Assembly: GCA_047602475.1 (NCBI GenBank)
Contig: JASGHE010000007.1
Coordinates: 62,001 to 126,000, forward strand
Direction: 5' to 3'
DNA: 64,000 nt
Origin: JAEUIE01 sp047602475
GTDB lineage: Bacteria; Planctomycetota; Planctomycetia; Gemmatales; HRBIN36
Part shown: positions 32,901 through 42,358 of the stretch, in pieces
Numbering within the stretch: position 1 is the stretch's first letter
Layout of the letters: each line of letters opens with the position of its first letter
Made by a program: the position numbers and the translations under genes
The notes under the pieces: generated by a model
Told to the model about the DNA's origin: nothing
Databases searched by the model: none
Seen by the model: the letters and a program-made list of their open reading frames with translations, nothing else

Positions 32901-32981
32901 TATTTGCCCATCGATACTGATCTCAACCCTATTCGATCACGACCAGAGTTCCAGGAGCTGATCAAGCGATACCCGAAATAA
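29949..32981 (+). CDS. Ser/Thr protein kinase with TPR repeats
   Basis: A 1010-residue Hanks-type kinase. An N-terminal planctomycete region (about 30-110, with RVDLEFSWEEGKPNRLEKYL) precedes the kinase domain at about 175-470: glycine loop GQGAFGKVYLA, Lys204 in VALK, HRDIKPAN (His315, Asp317), DFN instead of DFG (about 335) and APEQ. One membrane span follows (LILGVALLLVAGGVTYSQY, about 492-511). The C-terminal 480 residues hold TPR-like helix pairs, probably outside the cytoplasmic membrane. It forms a unit with the sigma factor just upstream. Confidence 0.9.
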   Translation: MNAALTIDSVIESFERQRSHNRGTSLNDFLPPESSAEFKVILTELVRVDLEFSWEEGKPNRLEKYLDRYPQLKDDPSSLSAVAFEEYRQRQRAGETPSAAEYHRRYRIDTRQWPVSMPADDAIHETSLAGEDQPTLRHVLAQPVAGPEISSPSSYYLDGSVHKLPHARSHFLDFILESELGQGAFGKVYLARQIGLAKRQVALKVTARKQHEPQTLARLRHTNIMPIYSVHDAGSCQAICMPFLGRTTLADILLALRQEARMPVSGWWWSLLIEGNEAAALAAQWKQSSYVEVTLSLAEKMVAGLAHAHSAGIIHRDIKPANILFSQDGEPLLLDFNLAIILDNGGALAEMAGTLPYLAPEQLESLVKGQGTTGSKAADVYAMGLIFYELLTGKPAYSGIKRDSLLSYLADLAKQRRVPAGLVRTISPALAAILARCLAVSPQDRYADAQELLEDLQRQRRNQVLRYAPDRSLAERWSKWNRRHPQFLRHGLILGVALLLVAGGVTYSQYRESEQRLNSRTQFTRSVKDLQRAERLATTIWPMELAEAEALVKEFISKTPGIDQATPATLSNATGVRYLTEQDQQQLPALAANALMLQAHIYRLQEHRANTAQEKEKLRQQSLHANELAQPWCQAAGFASVCSWQRKLILNESWADDWKSLLQSPRDALPAKQLAGIAHTLLAQQHWSEAATLARQVIDREPGWSGGWYLYGEVHARGGQLLQALHGFDTALALEPDVAVALHFRGQLRMQLGDEEGALADFDKALALGARPASVLADRALVFLNKQKPKEALEALDQALAADDTQVRLYFQRARAKALLGDKKGAAEDRHLGLTATPHNELDIVTRGIARRDVGDWQGALDEFKKAEEIAPAYLPALENQSEILGEQLQKPAEALAVLNRAIERIPESTLLYASRAVYHARLGQRTEALSDVNSALKYDAMPKPLTLYQIGCVYALTSKSHPPDLFQAIAYLSIALEQHFGKEYLPIDTDLNPIRSRPEFQELIKRYPK

Positions 32982-33145
32982 CTTCTTGGAGAGGAAACAG
33001 GCGATTTCTGAGTCGTTTTTCAGACGTGTTCACCAGGAAGGGCTATAGTTAGCTTTTCCGTGGCGGATCGGGGCATGTATTCCGACTACTCGCTGTAGCA
33101 GCGAGTATTGCATGTGTTTTTTGCTTAACAGCAGGTTGAGGAAGT

Positions 33146-35104
33146 GTGATGAAACGATCTGCGCGTTTGACAATCGAATCGCTGGAAGATCGCAACACGC
33201 CGGCTACTTTTGGTATTCCGCAAAGCGATCCATTGCATCTGACCATCAGCTTCGTTCCCGATGGCACCGATGTCGCAGGCACACCGAGCGCCTTGTTTCA
33301 AACGCTGAACGCACTCTCATCGACGAGCGCCTGGCAGAACGAAATCCTTCGTGCCGTTCAAACGTGGTCGAATGTGGCCAACATTAACATTGGCGTAGTC
33401 AGCGATAGCGGCGCTCCGCTAGGCGAGGCGGCACCCATTGACGGCAACGCGTCCTTTGGCGTGATTCGCATTGCCGCCAAGCCCTTAGCCAACAATGTGC
33501 TGGCGGTAGGCATTCCTCCCAATGAGTTTGGCGCCGGCACCTGGACGGGTGACATTATCTTCAACACCAACACCAACCTGGCGAAGCAGAAGACCGATCT
33601 CTACACCGTGTTCCTGCATGAAATCGGCCATGCATTGGGCTTGCCTGGTTCAGCCGACCCCCGTTCGGTGATGTATCAAAAGATCGCCGGGAAGCGCATC
33701 GGCCTGGCACTCAGCGATGTGGTTACGGTTGATAATCTCTATGGCACGAGGTTGCCGGATCAGAACGAAACGCCTGGTAAAGGCAACGACACGCTCAAAC
33801 TGGCGACACGCCTGAAGTACGAAGATTCGGGACCCGAAGCGTGGACGGGCACGGTTCCCCTTGTTGCCTTTGGCGACATCACCCGTAGCACCGATGTAGA
33901 CGTTTATTCGTTTCAGAGCCTTGCTGATTACCACGGGCCGATCAGTTTTCGATTGCTCACGCAGGGCATCAGCCTGCTGAATCCCAAAATCAGCGTACTC
34001 GATGCCCAGGGAAAAGTCATTGACTCCCGGCTCAGCCAGCAGACAGGTGGCAACGACCTCGTGTTGACGCTGCCCGCGAGTACGGCAGGCGCTAAGTACT
34101 TCATTCGTGTGGAAGCAGCGAGCATCAGTGGTGGTTTCAACATTGGTCGTTATGCCCTGTCACTGACTCTTGACCAACGACTCACCACTCCGGCAGCGAC
34201 CATCACCAGCGTCCTGCGTGGCCCGTACGACAGCTTTCCTGCTGACGATCTCGAATCGCTCTTCAGCCAGCATTCTGAAGACCTCCTTTTCCACCAGGAT
34301 GATTCGAGCGATGACACGGCCAAGAACGCCGGTCGTCTTACCAGCAATAATGCCGTGGGTTCCACGTTCGACGTGGTGGGCAGCCTGCAATCAGCAGACG
34401 ATGTGGATTTCTATCGTGTCCGAGTGCCCCGGCTCAGCGTCGTTTCTGTATCGAACCTGACTGTTACGATAACCCCTTATTCCATACATGGTGTGATGCC
34501 CGATGTTCAGCTCATTGACAAGAACCAGAAACCGGTAGCCTTCAATGTGCTCAGCAATGGCAACGGAGCGTTAGTCATTCAGTCGGTTGGCCTCAAGGTC
34601 AACGACGACTATTTCATTCGCATCGCCAACGCACCGGGGCAAGCCAGCACGGGAAACTATCACGCCAACTTTCGCTTTGGCAGAACAGCAACCACACTCG
34701 AGACCTTCTTTTCCGGCCCTGTAGCAGCCACAGAAGCCACGTCCAAGGTCTATGTCGCCGAGCCACAGCTTTTCCATTTGCTGCTGTCTTCCAATAATGG
34801 CGTCGCTGTGACAATGACCATCGAGGACACGGCAGGCAACACTTTGTTTACTTTGACCAGCAACGGTCCTCCAGTAAGCGACCAGCCGTTGCTGCTTCAG
34901 CCTGGCGAATATCACATCCGGTTGAGCAGCAATGGCCAACCGACCACGGCGACGCTTCGAGGCGATTCGATCAGCGACCCCATCGGGTCTGTGGTCGTCG
35001 ATCCCAACCTGAAGCCGCCCTACACCAATCCCGATGGCACCAATACTTATCCCAATGGAACGAAAACGACCAAGTCCTTCCTGTGGCTGGCGTTAACTGT
35101 TTGA
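33146..35104 (+). CDS. Matrixin-like surface protein with LEDRxxPA motif
   Basis: A 652-residue protein. The N-terminus has the planctomycete motif SLEDRNTPATFG. A zinc-metalloprotease core follows (FLHEIGHALGLPG, about 156-168), with two His and the catalytic Glu, but the third ligand position is Gly; the Met-turn-like SVMY is present. After it come two or three PPC-like beta domains (VDVYSFQSL, VDFYRVRVPR) and a tail with SVVVDPNLKPPYTNPDGTNT. Its paralogue is at 38908-40834. It is likely exported and cell-surface associated; activity is doubtful because of the missing ligand. Confidence 0.8.
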   Translation: MMKRSARLTIESLEDRNTPATFGIPQSDPLHLTISFVPDGTDVAGTPSALFQTLNALSSTSAWQNEILRAVQTWSNVANINIGVVSDSGAPLGEAAPIDGNASFGVIRIAAKPLANNVLAVGIPPNEFGAGTWTGDIIFNTNTNLAKQKTDLYTVFLHEIGHALGLPGSADPRSVMYQKIAGKRIGLALSDVVTVDNLYGTRLPDQNETPGKGNDTLKLATRLKYEDSGPEAWTGTVPLVAFGDITRSTDVDVYSFQSLADYHGPISFRLLTQGISLLNPKISVLDAQGKVIDSRLSQQTGGNDLVLTLPASTAGAKYFIRVEAASISGGFNIGRYALSLTLDQRLTTPAATITSVLRGPYDSFPADDLESLFSQHSEDLLFHQDDSSDDTAKNAGRLTSNNAVGSTFDVVGSLQSADDVDFYRVRVPRLSVVSVSNLTVTITPYSIHGVMPDVQLIDKNQKPVAFNVLSNGNGALVIQSVGLKVNDDYFIRIANAPGQASTGNYHANFRFGRTATTLETFFSGPVAATEATSKVYVAEPQLFHLLLSSNNGVAVTMTIEDTAGNTLFTLTSNGPPVSDQPLLLQPGEYHIRLSSNGQPTTATLRGDSISDPIGSVVVDPNLKPPYTNPDGTNTYPNGTKTTKSFLWLALTV

Positions 35105-35356
35105 TGCGCGGGCAAAAAAGTTTCTTGCAATGCGATGATCGTTCGTGAGGAATCTCTGGCATCCTTCCAGGATGCAAGATTGCCTCGGTGTCCTTTTCCT
35201 GCGGTGTCGCTTCGCTCAACCGCAGGCTAATGTCTACGATCCCTGTCGGGATCAACGGTGAAACCACGTCATCAGCCAGGTAGGCTGGGTCGAGCGTAAT
35301 AGTCTGATGTGATGTGTGCTCTCGGGAAACTAGATCCATTCTCAGATCAGTGTAGC

Positions 35357-35420
35357 GGGAGGGCGAGGCTCCTGCCGAGCCGCTAGCGATTGCAAAGCTC
35401 CGCAGGAGCCTCGGCCTCCC
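35357..35420. repeat. Long inverted repeat (REP-like)
   Basis: 19-bp arms (GGGAGGGCGAGGCTCCTGC and its complement) with one mismatch and a 26-nt loop. Another hairpin, CCTGCGGT/ACCGCAGG, lies near 35200. The 35105-35660 gap holds these and no gene. Confidence 0.6.
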
Positions 35421-35660
35421 AAAAATTGCTTCAAGGAAGTGGGATGTACTCTAAGCTCGCCCCACTTATTGCTTGCAGCCAACCAATTGCACTGCACCAT
35501 GCCGATGCTCGGCACGTTGAATGAAATAGTTTTTGAAAGTAGTGGCGGATGACACAGGGCGATACGGCTACTTGTCTGCAGCGGATGGTCACGACTGTCG
35601 ACTTAAGACAACTCTGCTCATCCATTATCCTGTTCTTCTTATCATGTTCGGAGTTGTCTT

Positions 35661-38600
35661 ATGTCGCTCTCATGGTTTCGTCGGCTTGTGAAGCAGCCAA
35701 AAGTAAACCGTCCTGCTCAAACCCCACGTCGGAAACCTTATCGTCTGATGATGGAAGCACTCGAAGACCGCACGGTGCCGGCCTTCTTTGCCCCGGTGCT
35801 GGTGCCGGCGGGAACTTCCGAAGGGGCTGTGGTGGTCGGCGACTTCAACAACGACGGCATGCAGGATATTGTCGTCTCCAATCTGCTTGGAATCAGCAGT
35901 ACGGTGAGCATGCTACGGGGGAATGGCGATGGCACGTTCCAGTCGCCAGTCACGTCGCCTTCCGTCGCTGGATCGTGGTCGATGGTGGCGGCGGATTTCA
36001 ATGGCGACGGCACGCTGGATATCGCCGAGAATTCGGTTAGTTCCTCGAATATCAACGTCTTGATGGGCAATGGCAATGGTACCTTCCAGCCGGCGGTAAC
36101 CTACCTGGTTGGCGCTTATTGCAATCATCTGGCCACCGGCGATCTTAATGGCGACGGCACTCCGGATATTGTCGGCGCCTCGACAGGTTATGGCGGCACC
36201 ATCTTTGTCCTCAAGAACTCCGGCACCGGCACTTTCCTGCCTGCTTCATCGTATTCGGCAGGCGTGGGCGCTCAGGATATTTCCATCGTTGACCTTGACC
36301 ACGACGGCAAGCCCGATTTGATGACGGCCAACCAGTCGAGCGTCGGCGGCATTGCTACTCTCAAGGGCAATGGCGATGGCACGTTCCAGTCCAGTCACTC
36401 CTATTACGCCGGCAGCGCCATACCGTGAATCCCACGGCGACTACAACGAAGACGGGTACGATGATTGTGTCGTTCTCAATTCCTACGTCAGCAATCAATT
36501 CAGCATTTGCTACGGCAATCCTGATGGCACCTACCAGCAGCCACACAGCTATTATCTCCCCGGAGGGGGTTCTTCCGAACTGGAAACGGCTGACTTCAAT
36601 GGCGACGGGCACCTCGATTTGATCGAAGCCAATGGCCAGGTGGAATTGGGTCGTGGCGACGGCTCGTTCTATGGAATCCAGACCAACGTCGGCTTCAATG
36701 GCAGTTACATGGCGCTGGGTGATTTCAATGGCGATGGAGCCATGGATGCGGTAGCTACCGGATTTGGCACCACTGCCAACACGATGTCCAATGCTAATAA
36801 CGATCAATCCCTGGTAGGCAGTGCCGTGGGCCTGAGCCTGAATGCTCCCGCCACGGCAGTCGCGGGCGTGCCCTTCAACGTCACGGTGACAGCACTGGAC
36901 GCCAACGGCAACGTAGCTACGAACTTCCTGGGCATGGTGGCATTCACCAATCCGTTGAATCCCGCACAAACCATCTCCTACACGTTCACCGCTGCTGATG
37001 CCGGCGTGCATACCGTTGTCGGTGGAGGCGTCCTGCTGGCTTCCGGACCTCAAACCCTGTTCGCCACATCGCCCTTCCTGCCAAAAGCATCCACGTCAGT
37101 ATTGGTCACACCGGCAACTGCCACGCACTTCCAAGTTTCTGGGCCTGGGACTGTCACAGCCGGTGATCCCACGACCGCTATCACAGTGACGGCCCTCGAC
37201 GCTTTCAATAATGTCGCGCCAAGTTATACCGGCACGGTACGCTTCGCCAGCACCGACTTGCAAGCTGTCCTTCCCGCGAATTACACCTTCACTTCAGTGG
37301 ACGCGGGTGTTCATGCCTTCAATGTGACGTTGAAGACTACCGGCACGCAGAGTGTTCAATCGATGGATACCCTGAGCGGGATCAGCGGTTCGACGCTGGG
37401 CATCAATGTAACCCCTGGTGCCGCTGTCGGGCTGACGATTTTGGGCGGTGGCGGCTATGTTGGCTCGCCGCATGTAGTCGCGGTCTATGCTGTTGATCAG
37501 TTTGGCAACACGGCCACCAGCTACAACGGTACGGTTCATCTGACGACCAGCGACGCTCTGGCGACACTGTCTGCTGATGGCCCGATCACCAATGGCGTTG
37601 GCTTCTTCACCATCACACCCAGGACGCTGGGAACACAGACTATTACCGCCGTGGACACCAATAACGGAGCTTTCCTGGCATCTGAATCTGTGCTGGTCAC
37701 TCCGGGGCAGGGTGTGAGCTTCACCGTAACGCCTCTGGCCAATGCCGTCGCCGGCACGGCTCAGAGCATGAAGGTCACCGTGTACGACGCCTTCGGCAAC
37801 ATCTCTACCGTTTACAACGGGACTATGCAAATCACCAGCACGGATCCCACAGCTACCCAGTGGTATACCTTCACCGCTGCTGACGCCGGTGTGCATACCT
37901 TCACCGTGGCGCTGAAGACAGCTGGGACACACTCGGTCACCGTAGCGGATACGGTGACAGCCGGTATGTCTTCCACGCAAACCGGGATTGTTGTCACTCC
38001 GGGAGTGGCAGCTTCAATTCAAGCCACCCCGCTTGTTGGCACTACCGCTGGAGTTGCCCAGAACGTGAAGATCTCGGCCAGGGACGCTTACGGCAATATT
38101 TCTACAGGATATCGGGGAACCCTGGCATTCAGCAGCAGCGACGCTCAAATTGTGATGCTGCCTTCCTATGCCTACACTGCCGCTGACGCGGGAAGCCATG
38201 TGTTCAGTGTGACGTTCAAGTCGGCACGCGGGCAGACGTTCACCGCTACGGATACTGTGAACCCGGCGCTCACTTACTCACAGCGTGACATCAATATCAC
38301 AGCAGCGGCCATGTCGGGTTTTGCTTTCCTGCGCCTTCCAGCGCTACGGCGGGTGTTGCCTTCACAGTTACTGTGAAAGCAGTTGACGCCTATGGCAACA
38401 CGATTGCGGGTTACCGTGGTCGGGTTCATTTCTCCGGCCCCAGCGGTGGCGGCAACCTGCTGCCGGCTGACTATACCTTTACCGCAGCCGATAGCGGAGT
38501 TCACTCTTTCTCTGTGACTTTCGCATCAACTGGCACCATGTCGCTCAATATCCAGGACACCCTCAACGGGGCTCTCAAGGGAATCGTTAGTATTCTGGTA

Positions 38601-38663
38601 AGGTCCTCTGGCGGTGGTGGCGGTGGCGGCAGCGGTGGTGGCGGCGGCGGCAAGCCAGCATAA
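35661..38663 (+). pseudogene. FG-GAP/Ig-like repeat surface protein, two frameshifts
   Basis: Restored length is 1000 residues. The N-terminus has MEALEDRTVPAFF. It is followed by about seven FG-GAP/VCBS repeats (GDFNNDGMQDIVV, DFNGDGTLDIA, GDFNGDGAMDAVATG), then six Ig-like repeats of about 85 residues with the refrain YTFTAADAGVH. A tail of Gly/Ser ends KPA. Frame 35661-36428 breaks at about 36418 (net +1) into 36352-38376, which breaks at about 38330 (one G missing in TTCCTGCGCC) into the last frame. The two shifts cancel. It is an exported adhesion or matrix type of protein. Confidence 0.8.
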
Positions 38664-38701
38664 GCGACTCTTACATGAAAATTACTGCCAAGGAGATTCT
38701 T

Positions 38702-38845
38702 ATGAACTCCTTGGCTCATCTTCTTTTCTGTTTCCTGGGAGTTTTGGCATACATCGCAAGCATCTCTGGTCAATTGGGTTACGTCATGTTACCCACAAGA
38801 GATGACAGCTCATTTCACAAAATGAATGTAATTTGTGGCGGTTAG
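38702..38845 (+). CDS. 47-residue single-span membrane peptide
   Basis: ATG 38702 has an excellent AAGGAGA 6 nt upstream. The sequence opens MNSLAHLLFCFLGVLAYIAS, one hydrophobic helix, then GQLGYVMLPTRDDSSF and a polar end CGG. It lies between two LEDRxxPA surface genes. No family was recognised. Confidence 0.55.
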   Translation: MNSLAHLLFCFLGVLAYIASISGQLGYVMLPTRDDSSFHKMNVICGG

Positions 38846-38907
38846 TAGGAGGCGATCCCGCTCTTCATGGCGTAGCTGAATTAGTACTTCCAGCAATCAG
38901 GTGAGAC

Positions 38908-40834
38908 ATGCGACGTACCCTTCTGCAAATCGATAGTCTTGAAGACCGTTGCTTGCCTGCGACTTTCGGTGTCCCCTGGACAGACCCGCGCCATTTGACT
39001 CTTAGTTTCGTACCCGATGGCACCGATGTTGGCGGGGTTCCCAGTAGCCTGTTCAGCACCTTGGATAGCATTTCCCCTCGAGCCACCTGGCAGAGTGATA
39101 TTTTGCCGCGCGGTACAGACATGGGCCGCACCAGGCAATTTGAATGTGGGAGTGGTATCTGACAATGGCGATGCGATGGGCATCTTCGGCTTGGCTCAAA
39201 ATGATTCTCGTTTCGGCACCATCCGTATTGCCGCGAAGCCAATGGCCAACAACGTATTAGCCATCGGCATACCCCCTGACCCCTATTTCTCCGGCACGTG
39301 GGCCGGCGATATTGTCTTCAACACGAATACTGATTTCTCCAATCAGAACACCGACCTCTATTCTATCTTTCTTCACGAAGTAGGGCATGCGTTAGGGCTG
39401 CCCGATTCAGATGATCCATCCTCTGCGCTGTTTGAATCTGCCGGCGGCTATCGGTCTGGGATCAGCGCCGCTGATGTTTCGGCGTTGACCGCTCTCTATG
39501 GGGCGCGCACTCAAGATTCACATGAATTCAATGACACGTTGTCTGCCGCAACCAGGTTGCAAGCATCCAATGGCTGGACGGGGGCGACTCCCGTGGTGGG
39601 CTTTGGAGAAATCAGCACGAGTCAGGATGTTGACTATTATCAGTATCAAGCCCCCTCAGGCTATTCCGGCGCTACTACCTTTCGTGTGCAATCCAGCGGG
39701 CTTAGTTTGCTGACAGCCAAAGTCAGCCTGGTTGATAACAAGGGCCATGACATCGTCAGTCCCGTGACATCCAATTTACTGGGCGATACCTTGTTCCTGC
39801 GAGTGCCCCAGACAACGCCAGGCGCTAACTATTATATGCGCATTGAACGGGGCCCGGGCGATGGCAGTCGAATCGGTCGATATGCCGTAGCCATCACATT
39901 GGATAGCAGATTGACCACGACAGAATCAACGTTAGATTCCATTTTGCGTGGCCCGTACGATACGCTCTCGCCCAGCGATCTGGATAAGTTGTTGATTGAC
40001 GGCCCCAGTGCTTTCATCTCGAACGATGCTCATTCTGATGATAGCCTGGGAACAGCAAAGACGCTTCAGCCTACGCCTGGAGTGGTCAGCGGAACCGCTT
40101 ACAAGACCTTCGGATCATTCAGTGACAGCGCCGATGTCGATGTCTATCGTGTTCGAGCTCCTCGAACAGACAACGGATCGACTATCAACATGACGATCAA
40201 TGTCACGCCGATGATGGTTCACGGTGTGGTTCCGAAGATCCAGGTGTATGATCGCAATTCCAATGTGGTGAACACCGCAATTCTGGCCAACGGCGACGGC
40301 CTTTATGTCGTTCAGGCCATCGGGTTGCCAGGCAATGCTGATTACTTTGTTCGTTTGGAAAATGCAACCAATTCTCCGACAGGGAACTATTCGCTGCGTG
40401 TTCTGTTCGGTGCGCCGTCAGCCGCCCTGGTGACGTTTGTGGAAGGCGCTGTTCCTGCACCCGGTACAAGCACTTCCGTTTACATCGCCAAGCCGCAATT
40501 GTTTCATCTATTGCTCTCCAGCCTGGGTGGCGGTGTCTCCGTCATCATCGAAGGCGACAACAGCACTTTCACGCTGACCAGCGTCGATGGCGGGGCAATC
40601 AGTTCTTCCGTTTTGCTGCAGCCTGGAGAGTACAAGGTCACCTTCGTGCCAACGAAGCCATCAGCAGGCTCGATCAACGTCAGCCTACGTGGCTCGCTCT
40701 TGTCAGACCCTATTGGTTCCGTGGTCGTCGATCCAAACTTGAAACCACCCTACACTAATCCTGATGGGACCAACACCTATCCCAATGGGACGACAACGAC
40801 GAAGAACTATTTGTGGCTGTCACTTCTAGTTTGA
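38908..40834 (+). pseudogene. Second matrixin-like LEDRxxPA protein, frameshifted
   Basis: A paralogue of 33146-35104. The first frame (38908-39162) has IDSLEDRCLPATFG and the pre-catalytic domain. An extra C at 39106-39107 then shifts the frame, and 39017-40834 continues RAVQTWAAPGNLNVGVVSD. The restored length is 641 residues. The metal site reads FLHEVGHALGLPD, so the third ligand is Asp, while the Met-turn Met is replaced (SALF). Beta domains and the tail SVVVDPNLKPPYTNPDGTNT are the same as in the first copy. Confidence 0.8.
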
Positions 40835-41288
40835 CACGAAAGTGCAATACTTTAGTACAATCTCGCGCTATTCACGAGCCAAGTAGCGTCCTATATTTTT
40901 GGAAGAGTTACCTCCCTTATTACCATTGAGCTCAACGACGACTGGTTTCGTATCGCCAGACGTTTGTGGGTTTGTGGTAAGAAGCAGTGTTAGGTAAGTT
41001 GTAAAGTACATGGTTCAACCCGTCAGCAGGGGTAAGGAACTTTCGTCATTAACTCTCTATCTGCTCAAAAGACGCAATGTGACAACAAACTTGTTCGTAA
41101 CTTGGAAGAATTGACGAAGGTCAAGCCACAGGCAGCCTCCATTGATAACAGATACTGCCTTTAACACCCTTGTGATCTGTGCCGCGTGAAGATCAGACAT
41201 ATCTGAAGTCGCTCCAGACTTCGATTGACTAGTACACCAACCAATCGCGTAAGCTTGTTTAATCCAACCACCAATCTGAGCAATTTGT
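40835..41288. other. Intergenic stretch without a convincing gene
   Basis: A minus-strand frame over 41057-41371 has no ribosome-binding site and overlaps the next gene on the other strand. I see no hairpin or promoter that stands out. Confidence 0.3.
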
Positions 41289-41558
41289 ATGTCAAACGCA
41301 TTTTGCACCATGACCTCTCGTTCAGCACGACTGCTACTTAGCGAGCAAGAGAAAAGCACCTTAATAAGCAAGGTTGCCAGGTTTGTGAACCGCTTTGATC
41401 CACAGGCTTATCCTGTAGCGCTGGCCTATCGAGAATTGCGAGTTGTCTTGGATTCAAGAGAGAGGGAACTCAAGATCATGACTGAACACGAGTTCCGACG
41501 GTTGCACCCTTTGCTTAAAGCAATCAATCTGCAAGCTGCTGCAAATAAAGCTGCATGA
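41289..41558 (+). CDS. Small protein of the TSRxARxLLxEQEK family
   Basis: An 89-residue paralogue of 5608-5856: MTSRSARLLLSEQEKSTLIS, ALAYRELRVVLDSRERELKI, MTEHEFRRL. No membrane segment. The function is unknown. The gene ends 8 bp before a strong bidirectional hairpin and converges on a HARE-HTH gene. Confidence 0.7.
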   Translation: MSNAFCTMTSRSARLLLSEQEKSTLISKVARFVNRFDPQAYPVALAYRELRVVLDSRERELKIMTEHEFRRLHPLLKAINLQAAANKAA

Positions 41559-41565
41559 TGCAAGA

Positions 41566-41587
41566 ACGACCCCGAAGCTGGGGTCGT
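41566..41587. terminator. Bidirectional terminator
   Basis: An 8-bp perfect stem (ACGACCCC/GGGGTCGT) with a 6-nt loop, between convergent genes. Confidence 0.7.
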
Positions 41588-41607
41588 CTGTGTTGACAGA
41601 GTGGCTG

Positions 41608-42230
41608 CTATTCCTTTGCCAGAATCTTCGCCTCAAACTTCCCCCTCTCCGCCTTCTTGAACGGCGAGGATCGGCCCTTGTCTTTGATACTCCGCGACAA
41701 GGCCGTATACAAAGTCGCCGCTGGCGTCTTCCCAGCTGGGCTGGTCCACAACCCCTCCGTGGCCATCACGTCGATTAACTCCGGGCACGTCATAGCCACC
41801 TTACGTTCTTGCAATACCTGAAGTGCCGCCTTGATCGTGCTGAGTTTCTTGGGCTTGAGGTCGGCTTTGACTTTGAGCTTGCGGGGTTTCTCGGGGTTGG
41901 CTTCGTCGGTTGTGGTTGGCAACTCGATAGGTGGTAACTCGGTTGTTGTTGGCTCGGGATCATGCGTCGTTGACAACTGTCCCGTTGTCGTTGGCTCTAC
42001 CACCGCAATCTCGGGACTAGTGGCCACGTAGGGCGTCTCAGTGGGTTCTTGCGGGAGTGATGTAGCCTCGTCTATTACGAGAGTTTCGAGAACTTCCGGC
42101 ACCTCAGCCACCGGCTCAGATTTCGCCTTCTTCCCCGTCTTCGCCTGCCACTTGGGCTTCTTCTCACCTTTGTCCTTCTTGGCAGGCAGCTTCAGTCTCC
42201 ACCACCGACCTTCAGTCTCTTATTCGCCAT
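41608..42230 (-). pseudogene. HARE-HTH domain protein, copy A, frameshifted near its start
   Basis: Restored length is 207 residues. ATG 42230 (AGGAGA upstream) opens MANKRLKV; a missing base at about 42195-42198 shifts the frame, after which LKLPAKKDKGEKKPKWQAKT leads into a Thr/Pro/Glu-rich linker (about 60-125). The C-terminal winged helix (AALQVLQERKVAMTCPELID, then GLWTSPAGKTPAATLYTALS, ending SPFKKAERGKFEAK) is the HARE-HTH domain (PF05066), found in RNA polymerase delta and chromatin or restriction proteins. It is probably DNA-binding. Copy B is at 54907-55483. Confidence 0.7.
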
Positions 42231-42310
42231 GTTCCTGTCTCCTGGTGCGTGCGGCTTCGATGTGATGCTGCTGACGCAGGATGACAGTTACAGGGCTGTT
42301 TTATGGATGG
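42231..42310 (-). repeat. Conserved leader of HARE-HTH gene, copy A
   Basis: The minus strand holds AACTGTCATCCTGCGTCAGC followed by AGCATCACATCGAAGCCGCA and CCAGGAGACA up to the ATG. The same block precedes copy B (55484-55570) and a truncated copy C (57512-57600). It is probably a shared promoter or mRNA leader. Confidence 0.6.
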
Positions 42311-42358
42311 AGGAGGCAATCCTGACACTCCTAACCATTCACACGATACAATACCAGC

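Noticed and set aside
41057..41371. Minus-strand frame of 104 codons
   Set aside because: No start signal, and it overlaps the 5' end of the conserved gene at 41289.
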